From: Jaltomata sinuosa
Taxonomy: Eukaryota > Streptophyta > Magnoliopsida > Solanales > Solanaceae
Direction of reading: 5' to 3'
Assembly (NCBI GenBank): GCA_003996215.1
Contig: QJPP01000285.1
Coordinates: 597,658-661,657, forward strand
DNA length: 64,000 bases
A program made the position numbers and the translations under genes. Below the pieces are notes generated by a model, which was given only the letters and a program-made list of their open reading frames with translations, made no database searches and was not told the DNA's origin. Each line of letters begins with the position of its first letter. Position 1 is the first letter of the stretch. Shown piece after piece: positions 1-11,144 of the stretch.

Positions 1-70
1 TTGCATACCATAGATAAATATTTTCTCGATTCATGAAAATGTGAAATGCATCAAATATGCCAAAATACTA

Positions 71-340
71 CTCCATCTATTCAAATTTATGTAACACAAT
101 TTTCTTTTTAGTTTGTTTCAAAAAGAATGGCACACTTCTAAATTTGGAAACAATTAACTTTACGCTTCTCATTCTTTTATAATTATACAAATGTTATGGC
201 ATGTTTAAGGCCACAAGTTTCAAAAGTTCTAGTCACACAAATCTTATGGCATGTTTTAGATTATAAGTTTTAAAAGTTTTTTTTCCTTTCTTAAATTACG
301 TGCCAATTCAAACTGATGTCATGAAGTGGAACGGAGGGAG
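71..340. mobile_element. Stowaway-like MITE
   Basis: Seen: the left end begins CTCCATCTATTCAAATTTAT after TA, and the right end read in reverse begins CTCCCTCCGTTCCACTTCAT. These are imperfect terminal inverted repeats of the CTCCCTCCGTT type known for Stowaway (Tc1/mariner-derived) MITEs. The TA target duplication is kept on the left; on the right it reads TG, so it has probably mutated. There is no coding capacity, and two internal copies of an ATGGCATGTTT-containing segment suggest an internal duplication. It lies downstream of the fifth TRM7 exon, probably in an intron. Confidence 0.6.
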
Positions 341-394
341 TGGTAATTTTCAAAATTAGGACATTACACACCGAGGCTGCTATAGCCTTGTCGT

Positions 395-572
395 ATCGGG
401 TTCATATGAACCCGGTACTTCCGATGCGAAGTATAAAAATATTTGAGCAAGTATTCATTAAAATTGCAACAAATAGTACATATATGAACCCATGATATTG
501 AAAATACAATGGATACAATGCTAAGAAAAGGTTGAGCCTACAGAATTTCAATCCTGGATTCACCTTTGGTAT
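395..572 (-). mobile_element. Solanaceae non-autonomous repeat remnant
   Basis: The stretch holds two GAACCC boxes around a body with CGATGCGAAGTATAAA and AACAAATAGTACATAT, and ends in ATCCTGGATTCACC. I know this arrangement as a very common short Solanaceae repeat whose other end starts near CAGTGGCGGA. It is read here on the minus strand. There is no ORF. The family name is not certain, and the boundaries are approximate. Confidence 0.45.
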
Positions 573-587
573 ACACCGGCCTTCACA

Positions 588-722
588 ATTAACAACAACA
601 ACATACCCAGTGTATTCCCACAAAGTGGGGTCTGGGGGGTAGAATGTACGCAGACCATACCTTTACCTCAGATGAAGTAAAGAGGTTGTTTCTGATAGAC
701 CCCCGGCTCAAGACCAAAAAGG
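588..722 (-). mobile_element. TS-type SINE, 3' part
   Basis: On the minus strand this reads from GAGCCGGGGGTCTATC through GGTCTGCGTACATTC and GTGGGAATACACTGGG to a (GTT)n tail (591-606). That is the conserved 3' body and TTG-repeat tail of the TS SINE family of tobacco and relatives. The tRNA-like 5' part is not clearly visible. The position suggests an insertion in a downstream TRM7 intron. Confidence 0.7.
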
Positions 723-823
723 ACCATAAGAGGTCGAAATAAAAGTACAAGAGATATACACAATACATAAGACAACAATCAAAATTTCAATAATAAAGAA
801 TGGAACAGCATAGGAATCCATAC

Positions 824-3800
824 CACTTCAGCTGTTTTAGCATTTGTTATATCACCCTGTACTTGAATAACACCTTCAATGGGAGCCATAGGCTGTAAGT
901 CAATAGCCACAATAAGTGGTAGATCATCATCCCTGGAAATCACATGAATAAGAAAGATTGTAGTACCTCATGTTACATGCTGGTGACACGGCCAAGAAAA
1001 AAGAAAACGATAAAGGTGGTAGCAATTGGACTTATACAGTTTTAAAGTTGGTCGAATAGTGATTGCTAAAGCAAGATTTCCTCCCCCACAGACATACATT
1101 ATAGCTGCAGTGCAAGCCTCTAAGGTAGGAAACTTATCAACAGCTTAACTCAACCACCACTAGAATTTTTTTTGAATGGAGAGCTAATTTTTTTCCATTC
1201 CACGTGGTCAGGTGGGGCAAGGCCAGTGTAATACTAGGACTCTAGGAGAAGGGACACAGCAAGCTAAAGCTTTGATTCATGATTAACAGTTCTTCCATAT
1301 TATTACGTGATGAATATGATCGCATGATAACTTTTAGCATTGCACATCGTCCTCCATGGGGCTGATTGGTGTGATGTTAAGAAGTGGATGCAGCTTTTTT
1401 GGTTCTTTATTTATTATTGTTATTTTATGGGATGGGCAATGCTGATCCAATGAGACGACGGGAAAACAATTCACAGAGGCACCAACTACACAAGAAGACC
1501 TCAATCACTATATCTGAAAGAAAACTTTGAATATCATTATAGTGGACCTCTTTTCACTTTTTCTTAGTAACTAGCTAGCTAGGTAACCAAGGTATTTGTT
1601 GTATTAAGAATTTGACCTGGACAGCCATCTTGAGCTCCTAATATGATTTAACAATAAAAAACATGAAAGAGGTATGAGCAATTTTCATAGCACTAATACT
1701 ACAAAAAAGAAAGTACACATACTTGGTATCAGGTGACAGCTTTGCTGGGAGATATAGCGTCCTGCTTAAAACCTATAGAGAGCATAAAACCATTTAGAAA
1801 CTTGGAACTAGGCTCAAATAAGGAGAAAGAAATCAAGCGCATTAGTTATATTTCTTTACTTTTTTTCATATATTTTTGTGAAAAGTAATGGTGCTATCAG
1901 AAACAAGCCAATTGGTGGTGCATCACAAAACATCATGCCAAATCCAATAGCACATACATACTTGTCCAATGAGTACCTCTATATATCAGAACAAGGAAAC
2001 TCTTTCCCATTATTTCACTAGTAAAGCTCAAGATCACACTCTAAAACATAGTACTTTTCTGGGGCTTTAGACTTCACTCACTCTTTTTAATGCTCAAGAT
2101 ATTTCAGTTCTTATGTTTTATGTAGGTCTGATTCAACAGAGCTAAACGAAAGCACAAAGGGTAAGACTTTCAAATTAAGAAACCAAATCATACAGCAAAA
2201 AGTCAAAAACAATAGTTGTCTGAAATAGGATAGCCTAATAGTGATAACCTTATTTAAAGAGAGAGAGAGAAACCTCTACTATGACAACTTACATCCAATG
2301 GCATTAATCACACAAGTCTAAATATGTAAATGTGCAAAAAAAAGTTGAGAATCCTATTCTACCCCCAAAATCTTTATCACACTCTTATAATGAGTATAAA
2401 TTATAGCAATCCTTTCAAATAATCACGAGTAAGCACAAGACTAATGTACCAGCATGTTATTCTGAGAAAATAAAATCAGAAAGGCAAATCTTCATAGCGG
2501 GTGGTTATTGGTTAAAAAGCTATACACAGACATAAAAATAATAATAGTCTAGTTCCAATTGTAAACACCTGACTCCAGCTGCCTGGTGCTGCACACAAAT
2601 CTACAACACGCTTCACACCTGCATATTGAAATGGCTGTTAGTGGAGTTCTACAAACAAGCAATTCTAACTAACAAAGTAATGGAAAATAAAACTTGTAAT
2701 CCAATGAGCTGCTACAAATGCAAGAGGTAAAAATGGCGTTGCTGAAGTTTCTAGAATGTCTCTGGCAGGCTGTATATAGTACATATTGGAGGAGGCAAGC
2801 ATAGGGATGCTAATGTGCTCATCAGGCAACTGATTCAAGATCTATTTTACAGGGATAGCCGAGTGCCCAAACTAGCAGGGAGATTTCACCAACTTAACTT
2901 CTATCCTTAGGATTATACTTGTCTGATGATATTAGAAGGATAATGTCTATCCTGCAACTCGTTTTATTTTCTGGGAGGTGTTAACCAGAGTGGGGGCTTA
3001 TGCTCAACAACTGGTCAGCTGTGGTTTTTTTTTTGCATTGTAAATACTACTTTGGTAAATAAAATCTTTTATTTTCCAAAAAAAAAAATAGAGCTTCTGA
3101 ACTCCTAATGCGCAACAACTTTGCTGAAAGAGAGTTCACTAGAATACATTTACTCATTCAACATACATTGATTCCAAGCTCTAACTAAACATATTGTAAC
3201 TTGATATCTTGTCCTTTTTGATAAAGCAAGTAAAAAAAGTTTTTGATGAAGAACTTGATATCTTGTTCTCCATAGTCCATGCAACAAATTGCTTCAGAAT
3301 TCAGGGATGTAATTTGTCCACAACTTTAATTTTCATAAAGGGCTTAAGCCCAGCATGAGGAACTGCATTGTAATGAACTAATGAGGAGTTTCCAACTTTT
3401 CCGGACCTTCAAAGAGACCTACCAGTAATAAAAGTTTTTATTCTGTAATATCCGTTTATAAAGCTGTTTTTTTTTCTTGGTAAAGATAAAATGCATCAAC
3501 TTTTATAAGAGGTTTTCAGTGGAGATCTTACGAGCTATACAAGTTTATAATATTAATCTCTTTCCATAAATGGAGAATCAATCACGAGAACAAAAACTAC
3601 AAAAATTTTAAGCCAGATATTGAGAAGAGAAACCTTCAAAGATATTAAATTCCTCATCAATCTGAAGGAGCTTGAAGGCACTTCGGGCACGCCACCCTTC
3701 TTCCTTTGCTTTACGGTAGTAAATATCCTACAAAATTGAAGCTTGTTAAGGAAGAAGCATTTGGTTATAAGCAAAAGAAAACAACAACTGCATAAAGTCC

Positions 3801-3831
3801 ATACCCTTTTGTCCCTCGATGCTTTTCCCAT
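824..3831 (-). CDS. TRM7: TRM7/FTSJ1-like tRNA 2'-O-methyltransferase, exons 1-5 (partial)
   Basis: Five coding exons are joined by consensus GT-AG introns: 3831-3805, 3727-3634, 2618-2569, 1772-1723 and 932-824. All phases fit. The start is the ATG at 3829-3831, giving MGKASRDKR. Visible protein parts are [15 protein letters not shown], holding the first Lys of the FtsJ K-D-K-E catalytic set; [13 protein letters not shown], the S-adenosylmethionine-binding motif I; and [20 protein letters not shown] followed by QGDITN. The family methylates the ribose of positions 32 and 34 in the anticodon loop of certain tRNAs in the cytoplasm, with WD-repeat or HEAT-like partners in yeast. The remaining Asp, Lys and Glu and the C-terminus are not in this window; no further exon is found in 1-823. 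Identity is secure from the order and fit of the exons; activity cannot be judged from half a gene. Confidence 0.88.
2690..3089 (+). mobile_element. possible retroposon in TRM7 intron 2
   Basis: Intron 2 of TRM7 (2619-3633) contains a stretch that ends in an A12 run at 3078-3089, after AATAAAATC at 3058. This looks like the poly(A) end of a retroposed transcript or a 5'-truncated LINE. No ORF and no clear target duplication are seen. A plain A-rich intron segment remains possible. Confidence 0.22.
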
Positions 3832-4490
3832 CAGATTAACTTTCAGCCGTCCAAATTGTTTCAATATGGATGGAGTACTTGAATGGGGTTGCAAATTTTG
3901 CCAGGAAACGACCAACTTTGAATTAAATTTGCCACTGTAACCTTTAAGAACATTAATGTGACAATGTCAAGTTCTTAGCAAACTACTCACCAGTTACCAC
4001 AAAAATAGATATAGATTATTTTCTACCTTGTCCCAATAAATCTTTAATCATAGGCAAATTCAGGGTTTAGAATTAGTGAGTCTGGTCCATTTTATTTCTA
4101 CATACATACTTTTAAAAAAAATTGTTACACAGTTCACATGAGGTCATTATCACCCAACAATTCCCTGGGATTCTCTTTTCCTGTTACCCATAATTCTAAA
4201 AATGTCATACATATATGGTTATCTTTCCAAATATGAGTCGTTTTAAGACCTAAAGATTGTGCATTTTCTTTAAGGAATTTCTTCGAACAGTTATGAGCAA
4301 ACGCTGGAGTTTCCTTTACTGAAACAAAATCTATGTAAAAATAAGTCAACACAGATAGAGCTGAAGAAATAACCTGTTTACACTTGTACAGAATCAGAAA
4401 TGGTTGTATAACAACAGAGGAACGGTGAGTTTTTTGTCAGCTCAAACAACGGCGAGTGTAAATTCGATTGAAGAGTTTTAAGCATAGGGT
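3832..4490 (-). other. candidate 5' UTR and leader intron of TRM7
   Basis: On the minus strand a splice acceptor (TTACAG, AG at 3936-3935) would start an untranslated exon running into the ATG at 3831. A matching donor, AAACAG followed by GTTATT, lies at 4374/4373, which would end a first untranslated exon covering roughly 4374-4490. Both sites fit the consensus, but there is no transcript evidence. The transcription start could also lie closer to 3940. Confidence 0.25.
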
Positions 4491-5578
4491 AGTGGTATAG
4501 TAGAAACAGATTATTATGCAACTAGTGGGAGTAGCCCGGGCTTTGCCTGGGCCCAACATGAACAGAGTTATGTTGTTTTACTATATATTTTAGATAAATC
4601 AGTAGTGACAATATGTACCACGACTAGAAGGCAAGACTTATTCCTAGCCCAAAAAGATAAGCTCAGGAAGAAAAGTTTGAGTCTTCGAGATCATTTTCTT
4701 AGCAAAAATATTGCGGCGGTGAAGAAAAGAAAGAAAGAATCTGCAATATTATTTTGAAAAGGTAGCAGTTTAGAAATCAGATCCCTCCTCAAAAATCCTA
4801 CAGAGATGAAAACAGCGCAGTGAAGGTGGTATGCTCAACTTTGCTGGTCAGAGAGCGGAACAACTTAAAAAACATAATACTCATCCTGACTTTGCTGGTT
4901 ATAGCAGAACTTAAAAGACATAATACTCATCCGGAAGTTCGTGTATTACAAACCAACCTGTTATTACATTGGACTAGGGCTAGTTCATAACCCTACAGGT
5001 TCTACTTTGTTAATCAGTTGCTACAGATATCTATTCCAACGGCTAAAATTATTCATTCCCAGTCATTATGATCTCCTAGTTACTGGAAAAGGAAAACAAT
5101 CTCCAGTGGAGCCTACTACTGACGGTCGTGCCTTAAATACCCAGAAAAGCGTAAGCAGGATAAGTCCAAAAGAAAGGGGAGTATTATTGCTTATGGCAGT
5201 GGATTGCCCATTTTTGCACTTCCAGAAGCTTGTACTAACATAGAACAACTAAATTGTGTATCTACCTACAGGGTGCAATTTCAAACTCTTATCAAACAAA
5301 AAAACATTGTCTAATTAGAACAATCACCAAAACTGAGTTAAAGAAAATGCAGGTAATCGAGCAAGAACACCACAATCATGCTTCTACATTGACTACCCTT
5401 TTGTAACACACTATTACTACAGTGCTATAAAGCACAATTGCAATATTATGCTGGTATCTTTAGTCCAATCTTAGACAAAGAGCAATAAATCCTGTTTTTC
5501 ACAAGTTGGGTACGCTAGACGGTGACTTTTCCTTTCACATCTCTTGCATAATTGCATTATTACTGTCTGTTTATGTAC
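4491..5578. other. no gene recognised
   Basis: Read on both strands, this stretch shows only short ORFs without family resemblance and no clear repeat ends. It probably contains the TRM7 promoter, since TRM7 reads leftward from here, but no core promoter element stands out. Confidence 0.4.
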
Positions 5579-5581
5579 TTA

Positions 5582-5753
5582 GGGGTTGTTTGGTGTGAGG
5601 TATAAGGTATAATAGTCCCGGGATAAAATGCAGTATTAATTAGTTTCGGGATTATTTATCCCACCATTTATACCATAGTGATGGGATAAGTTATCCCATA
5701 TACACGGTGGTATATCTAATCTCGGGATAGCTACTTCCCAACCAAACGAACCC
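5582..5753. mobile_element. PIF/Harbinger-type (Tourist-like) MITE
   Basis: A 172-bp unit has ends GGGGTTGTTTGGTGTGAGG and, read in reverse, GGGTTCGTTTGGTTGGGAAG. It is flanked by TTA on both sides (5579-5581 and 5754-5756). The TTA target duplication and GGG..TTTGTTTGG-type ends are the signature of PIF/Harbinger-derived MITEs. The interior contains paired ATCCCA / TGGGAT segments that would fold back. It is non-coding. Confidence 0.75.
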
Positions 5754-5756
5754 TTA

Positions 5757-6479
5757 TAGTTAGTGCAAGTATTTAACCTACTTAAGTCCTCTAATCAATC
5801 GCTAGTTTGGTTGGATAATAATACAGGAACCTTGACATTTTGGCAAACTTTGAAAGAGAACCTCTCAAACATCTATAGTGCAGTACGAAAAAAAAGTTTT
5901 TTCCTTATTGGTTAAAACATGGCCAAATATTCAGACTCATGTAAACACCATCAATGATTATTAACCAAAATCATGGCAAAGGCGAATCAGTAATACTAAG
6001 GAAGTCACGAAGAATAGCGAAAATTTGTTAATAATAAAATACATAACAGAAGAGAAAATTTGTTAATAACAAAAATCATAACAGAAGAGAAAATCCAAAA
6101 TGGATAAACTAAAATTGCTAAAGTACGAACTGAACTTACCACAAAGCTGTATTAAAGGTGAATCAATAGTACAGAGTAGAAGAGCAAATGTATACTACAG
6201 CAGAGAGAATCCCAAAATTTGTTAATAACAAAAACCACAAGTGCCGTGAAAAATCAAGCGGCTCGTTCCAAGAGACCACCAATATAGGTATAGGATTAAC
6301 TACACTAAACACCTGTATACTATGACTCAGTTATAAATAGGCCCTCCTATATTTTACAATCAAACACTTACAGCCCATTTATCCTAAATAGGGTAACTTA
6401 TATAAAACCCACATTTTTAGAGCCTAATAGTACCCTTAGACACTAGTTTATCTAATTATATTTTTTACCATTTTTAAAC
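5757..6479. other. no gene recognised; local duplication
   Basis: AT-rich sequence. Two near-identical AGAGAAAATTTGTTAATAA segments (about 6051 and 6085) and a third AAATTTGTTAATAACAAAAA segment (about 6215) suggest small local duplications. No coding signal is seen. Confidence 0.4.
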
Positions 6480-7120
6480 CTTCGGATACATTCATGTTTC
6501 ACGCTATTATATGTATCTCAGATATATGGACAACTAATTATGAAAATTTTAATTAATCAAATCCTTTAATATAAGGCGAAAATCAAGAAATGTATTTGTG
6601 TTTAATTAATTTTATTTTATTAATTTTAAAAAATAATAAATTTATTGATTTCATTAATATAAGACAAAAACATGTATATCTTGGTTATGTAATTTGATTA
6701 CTTTCATTTTATTATCCTTTAAAATAATAAATTCATTAATTTGATGTGTCTATTATCAATTTTATAGTGTATCCAAATACATGTATCATGTATCAAAGAT
6801 ATATGTATCTGGTGTCAGTGATACACATATACATTCAACAAATTTCATCTAATGTATCATTTAATATGTATCTAGTATTAATTTCATGTATCATCTAGTA
6901 TTAATTTCATGTATTTGTTTATATGTATTTAATATTAATTTTATGTATATGTTTATATGTATCTGATACTATAGTTTGATGTATCCAGTACCAATTTCAT
7001 ACATTATATCCAAAATACATGTATCTATAATCAATTTAATCTAGTGAATCCATTATTAACTTGATGTATCCAATATAAATTTCATACAATGAATTCAAAA
7101 TACATGTATCTAGTATCAAG
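6480..7120. repeat. degenerate ATGTATC-rich repeat tract
   Basis: The motif ATGTATC or a one-base variant recurs many times, alternating with ATTAATTTCATGTAT and CTAGTATCAATTT-like segments. The spacing is irregular, so this is an old or slipped tandem repeat rather than a clean satellite. The tract is very AT-rich, lies just before the AAG microsatellite, and shows no coding signal. Confidence 0.5.
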
Positions 7121-7170
7121 TTGCCCCCTCTAAACTTTTGATATATGTATTTGTGCTTAGATACATGCTT

Positions 7171-7299
7171 AGAAGAAGAAGAAGAAGAAGAAGAAGAAGA
7201 AGAAGAAGAAGAAGAAGAAGAAGAAGAAGAAGAAGAAGAAGAAGAAGAAGAAGAAGAAGAAGAAGAAGAAGAAGAAGAAGAAGAAGAAGAAGAAGAAGA
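7171..7299. repeat. (AGA)43 trinucleotide microsatellite
   Basis: An uninterrupted AGA/GAA run of about 129 bases. It gives poly-Arg, poly-Lys, poly-Glu, poly-Ser, poly-Phe or poly-Leu readings in different frames; none is a credible protein. Long GAA/TTC runs are known to form triplex DNA and to be length-unstable. Confidence 0.98.
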
Positions 7300-7330
7300 G
7301 ATCTGACCGGAAAATTCTATTTTCTCTGTG

Positions 7331-7432
7331 CCCATTTTTACCGAAAGAAGAGAAGAGAAGAAAACCATCCAAACAAGTTGTAAATCTTGTTTGGATGGTT
7401 TTCTTCTCTTCTCTTCTTTCGGTAAAAATGGG
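7331..7432. repeat. perfect 47-bp inverted repeat (palindrome)
   Basis: The left arm 7331-7377 and the right arm 7386-7432 are exact reverse complements, separated by 8 bases (7378-7385). The arms include CCCATTTTTACCGAAAGAAG and the segment ACCATCCAAACAAG. It lies 31 bp from the AGA microsatellite and shares its arm sequence with the neighbouring direct duplication. Confidence 0.95.
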
Positions 7433-7436
7433 CGAA

Positions 7437-7700
7437 GAGAAGAAAACCATCCAAACAAGTTGTAAATCTCACAAAACTTGAGGAAGCAAAGTTAAATTTC
7501 TTCCAAAAAAATCCAATTGATACAATCAAAATAAAACAACAGAAGGAAAATTCTATTTTCTCTGTGCCCATTTTTACCGAAAGAAGAGAAGAGAAGAGAA
7601 GAAAACCATCCAAACAAGCTGTAAATCTCACAAAACTTGAGGAAGCAAAGTTAAATTTCTTCCAAAAAAATTCAATTGATACAATCAAAATAAAACAACA
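7437..7700. repeat. direct duplication, offset 159 bp
   Basis: A segment of about 105 bp starting AAGAAAACCATCCAAACAAG at 7440-7442 recurs about 159 bp downstream near 7599-7601. Only a few base changes separate the copies (AAGTTG versus AAGCTG; AATCCAATT versus AATTCAATT). The segment between them repeats sequence seen at 7312-7377. The block thus holds three copies of the same module, one of them inverted. Confidence 0.85.
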
Positions 7701-8400
7701 GAAAAAACACTCAATTGATACTATCAAATCTTTCAAAAATTATCGCTTGCACTATCCATATTGGCCGAATCTTCTAAACGAAATATTATCCGTGAATTCA
7801 AGGAGCTATCAATTCTTCGAGTTCATCACCTCTGCCTCCCAAAATTCATGCAAGTAGGTAACCAATCTTGTATCCGGCATCCAACTTTCAATCAAGCAAG
7901 GTCATGAGACTGCTAAATATCAAAGATAGACGAATACCTAAGGTGTACATTAGGAATAAAGAGAGGAAGGTAGATCTGAGCACATCCGCTAATGCACCTC
8001 TAAAACAAGGGTGAATGTGTGTGGGGGGGGGGGGGAGCAGTTAACCGTGAATTTTGGATGTTGAATTTGAATTTTGAAAGTTAGCGTGATATCAAGCGTA
8101 TGCAAGATGTGGGATCTGTGGTGGGTGGGTGAAGTGATGTATTTGAGCAAAAGAAAGGGGGTTTCTTGTTAACATATGATATATAATGTAACTAAAATAA
8201 AGTAGTGGGAGATTTAGTAGATATGGTAAGGATGTATGTCTCTTTAGGTAGTTTTTCCTAAATATATTCTATACTAGATACATTACTCGTGTCAGCACGG
8301 GCCCAATATATGTTACATAGAAAAAATTTAAAAAGTCACTAAATTTATTATACGTTTTTTAGTTATTGTGATTTATAATACTTTTTATGTCATTTTCAAA
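7701..8400. other. no gene recognised
   Basis: Short ORFs only. A G13 run lies near 8022-8034. One frame around 7768-7855 reads smoothly but matches no family I know. The rest is AT-rich. Confidence 0.35.
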
Positions 8401-8404
8401 TAAT

Positions 8405-8640
8405 ATATATTACTCTTTTCAATTTACGTGGCACAAATAAATTTTGAACAGTGAACCAAATTTCTTATATGATTTTTAAATATTTTCAGTTGTTAATTAT
8501 TGTATTATTCTTTCGGTCCCAATTTATGTGGCACTAATAGAATTTTGAGAGTCAACTAAATTTTATATTGTGCTTTATAATATCTTTTACGTAATTATCA
8601 AATACATAACATAATATTTAATCAAATATATAATAGATTA
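8405..8640. mobile_element. Stowaway-like end fragments
   Basis: Two segments, CTTTTCAATTTACGTGGCAC near 8413 and TTTCGGTCCCAATTTATGTG near 8510, match the CTCCCTCCGTTTCAATTTATGTG-type ends of Stowaway-like MITEs. They are in direct order and neither has a clear partner end. These look like overlapping decayed copies. Confidence 0.35.
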
Positions 8641-8709
8641 AAATGAAAAGTAAGACAAATAAATTAAAATGGTAAAATATTAAATTCTTTGAAGTGGAGC
8701 ACTGCAAGG

Positions 8710-8759
8710 ACACAGCTCAAGCAGACATATCGTCCAAGAGTTGTCTGCTTGAGCTGTGT
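8710..8759. repeat. 18-bp perfect inverted repeat
   Basis: ACACAGCTCAAGCAGACA (8710-8727) and TGTCTGCTTGAGCTGTGT (8742-8759) pair perfectly around a 14-base loop. It lies in AT-rich sequence and is itself notably GC-balanced. No surrounding element is evident. Confidence 0.9.
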
Positions 8760-10020
8760 GCTCAAGCCTCTTATATATATGTATAATTTACACCTCTTAT
8801 GATTTATTTATTTATTTTCTAAAAAAGAACCTTTTTATTTAATAGAAATTCCACACAAATAAAACTTTATGTAACTATAATTATGTTAACATAATTTCAA
8901 AACGAAAGAATAAATAAAAAATTAAAATAAAATTACAAATAAATTACACATTCAAAAGTGCAAGAAAGTTATTGTTAATAATTAGTATATATAATTAAAT
9001 AATATGTGTTTATTTTTTTATTTATAACTTTTGAACAATAAATATTTCAAAAAATGTTTATTGTTTTTAATCAAAAGCACAAAAAAAAGTCAAACTTTTT
9101 ATCTTCATTTTTAAATTTTATAAAAATGTCCATGACAAACATCTTATTTATAGTTTAGTTTATATTTTAATTTTAAAACTTTGTATTTGTTTAGACTTTC
9201 CCATAACAAATATATCATGTAATATAATAATAAATTAGTAATTGGGTATGAGAAAAGTGGACATCAAAACAATACGTAACAAATATTTATCTTTTTCAAT
9301 TGTATATTTTATTTCACAAAGTAAAATCTTTTTGAGGGGGTGGGGGTGGGTTTGAATAATAAAGAGATAAGAACCTATGTTATTTCTTTCGCGCATTATT
9401 ACATACTAGATACTATAGGCCCATGCATTTGTTTGTGTTTTCTTGAATACATATAACTTATACACACCAGCTTGAGGGTCGTTAAAATATAGGAATAGAA
9501 ATATGATTTGTATAGTATACTACTTAAAAAAGAATGGTCATGTAATATCTATAAAAATAGGACTCAATATAATAATATTATCAATATACAATTCAATAGT
9601 ATTTTTTATTTCTCATAGGATTAAATCTTGAAAGCCCCTCTTCCAAGTTCTTTCTTGAACCCTTCTGATCAAAGTTCAGCTTTTGGTTAATAAAAACAAA
9701 ATTACCCAAGATCACTGACATAATAAGAATGACAGTATCTTGATTTTTGTTACACTTATTTTGTTGTAACAATAGAAATGCTTGTCAGCTTATTCTTAAC
9801 TTCTCAAGAAGAATTTGAAAGTATTTGAAAGCATATATGTACCAAGAAGTAAATCAGTTATTTCTTGAAAAATTTCACTCTTCTATTATCATTCATTTTA
9901 ACAAGAGGGCATTTTAGTGCATAAAACAGTACAATCAAGATTAAAATATACAATTATATGCTTACAATTGAAAAGTAAATTCTTAAAAATAAAGGAAAGA
10001 AATGCTTTATGTATAGCACA
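8760..10020. other. AT-rich, no gene recognised
   Basis: Strongly AT-rich with no long ORF. A GA-rich motif GAGGGGGTGGGGGTGGGTTT lies near 9334-9353. No repeat ends are recognised. Confidence 0.4.
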
Positions 10021-10530
10021 TCAAGAATTAATGCAGATCATACAATTTAAAGAACATAACAACAAATAAAACTTAGGCTTGTGATCTTGAATAGTAATGC
10101 TAAAATTATATGGACATAATGGAGTAGTCACTTCAACAGATCCTTCAAGCATTTGACAAACCTTTCTTATAGTAGGCCTCATTGACGGAACCTCCTGAAT
10201 GCACCAAATACCAACCATCACAAACCTCTCAAGTTGCCTCTTGTCATTCAAGACCTCGATATCACTTTGAACCAGAGCTTCCAATTTTCCTTCTTGAAAG
10301 CAATTCAGAACCCAATCCGTAAGAATCTCCTCTGGTTCATAGCTTTCCTCGTTCTCATAATTTTTCCAGCAAGTGATGATCTCTAGTAGCAGTACACCAA
10401 AGCTATAAACATTCACCTTAATCGTGACCTGACTATTTTTGAACCATTCTGGTTCAACATCACTTCTTGTCCCTCTTATATTAGTAAACATTCGACTCTG
10501 GTTAATCATCATCAGTTTAGACAATTTCAT
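10021..10530 (-). pseudogene. C-terminal kinase fragment of a G-type lectin receptor-like kinase
   Basis: The 169-residue reading frame matches only the end of the kinase domain of RLK1/LECRK-type G-type lectin S-receptor-like kinases. It covers the activation-segment end (FTNIRGTRSDVEPEWFKNSQ), subdomain IX (NVYSFGVLLLEII) and subdomain XI (SMRPTIRKVCQMLEG). The ATP-binding loop, catalytic Lys and HRD motif are absent, as are the lectin, EGF/PAN and transmembrane parts. The usual APEW reads VEPEW, and the usual DVYSFG Asp is Asn, which should destroy kinase stability. The match begins just after where the DFG motif would be. It is therefore a dead fragment, 150 bp from the left end of the outer retrotransposon. 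In full-length relatives the protein acts as a plasma-membrane receptor kinase. Confidence 0.82.
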
Positions 10531-11144
10531 TAAGCAGGATTAGATGTGTTTATAAAATGCAATTTCTAACAAATGTGTTATTTGTACATAAAGCACCTAT
10601 AGCATGCACTTAAACGTGCTATGCAGACAGGAATGTTTCGAAATTATGCTCTTATGCATATTCTAACTGAAAAGTCTAAGTAACTGTTGACACCCAATTT
10701 TGACCTCCCTATACCTCTCTCGGACTGTTATTTTAATAATAATAATTATTTTAAATATTAATTTATTTTACATTTTTTACTTGATTCATTAAATGAATTA
10801 CTTGTTAACACTTTAAAATTAGTATATAAATATATAATTATTCTCTATTATTACTATTTTTATCTTAAATTTCATATGATATTACATGTCATTTATTTTA
10901 CGTACAATATATATACGTAATTTATTTATTTTTAAAATAATTTATCTTTTGATAATTATAGTTAATTATTATTTTTATCTACTAAATTCTATAAACGTAG
11001 TAGTTTATTTATTAAATAACCATCCGAATTCAATTTCCAATCTCAATTTATTTAAATCCTAGCTCCTTTCTACCCAATTTATTTCAATTTTAGCCTAAAT
11101 TGGGCTAATTTGGCCCAATTTTAAATTCCAAAGTCTAAACCAAT

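Noticed and set aside
7036..7458. Poly-Ser, poly-Arg and poly-Phe ORFs on both strands
   Set aside because: They are readings of the AGA microsatellite and the adjoining palindrome; no family sequence at either end.
8710..8759. miRNA precursor
   Set aside because: The stem is only 18 bp with a small loop and no longer paired arms; reported only as a structure.
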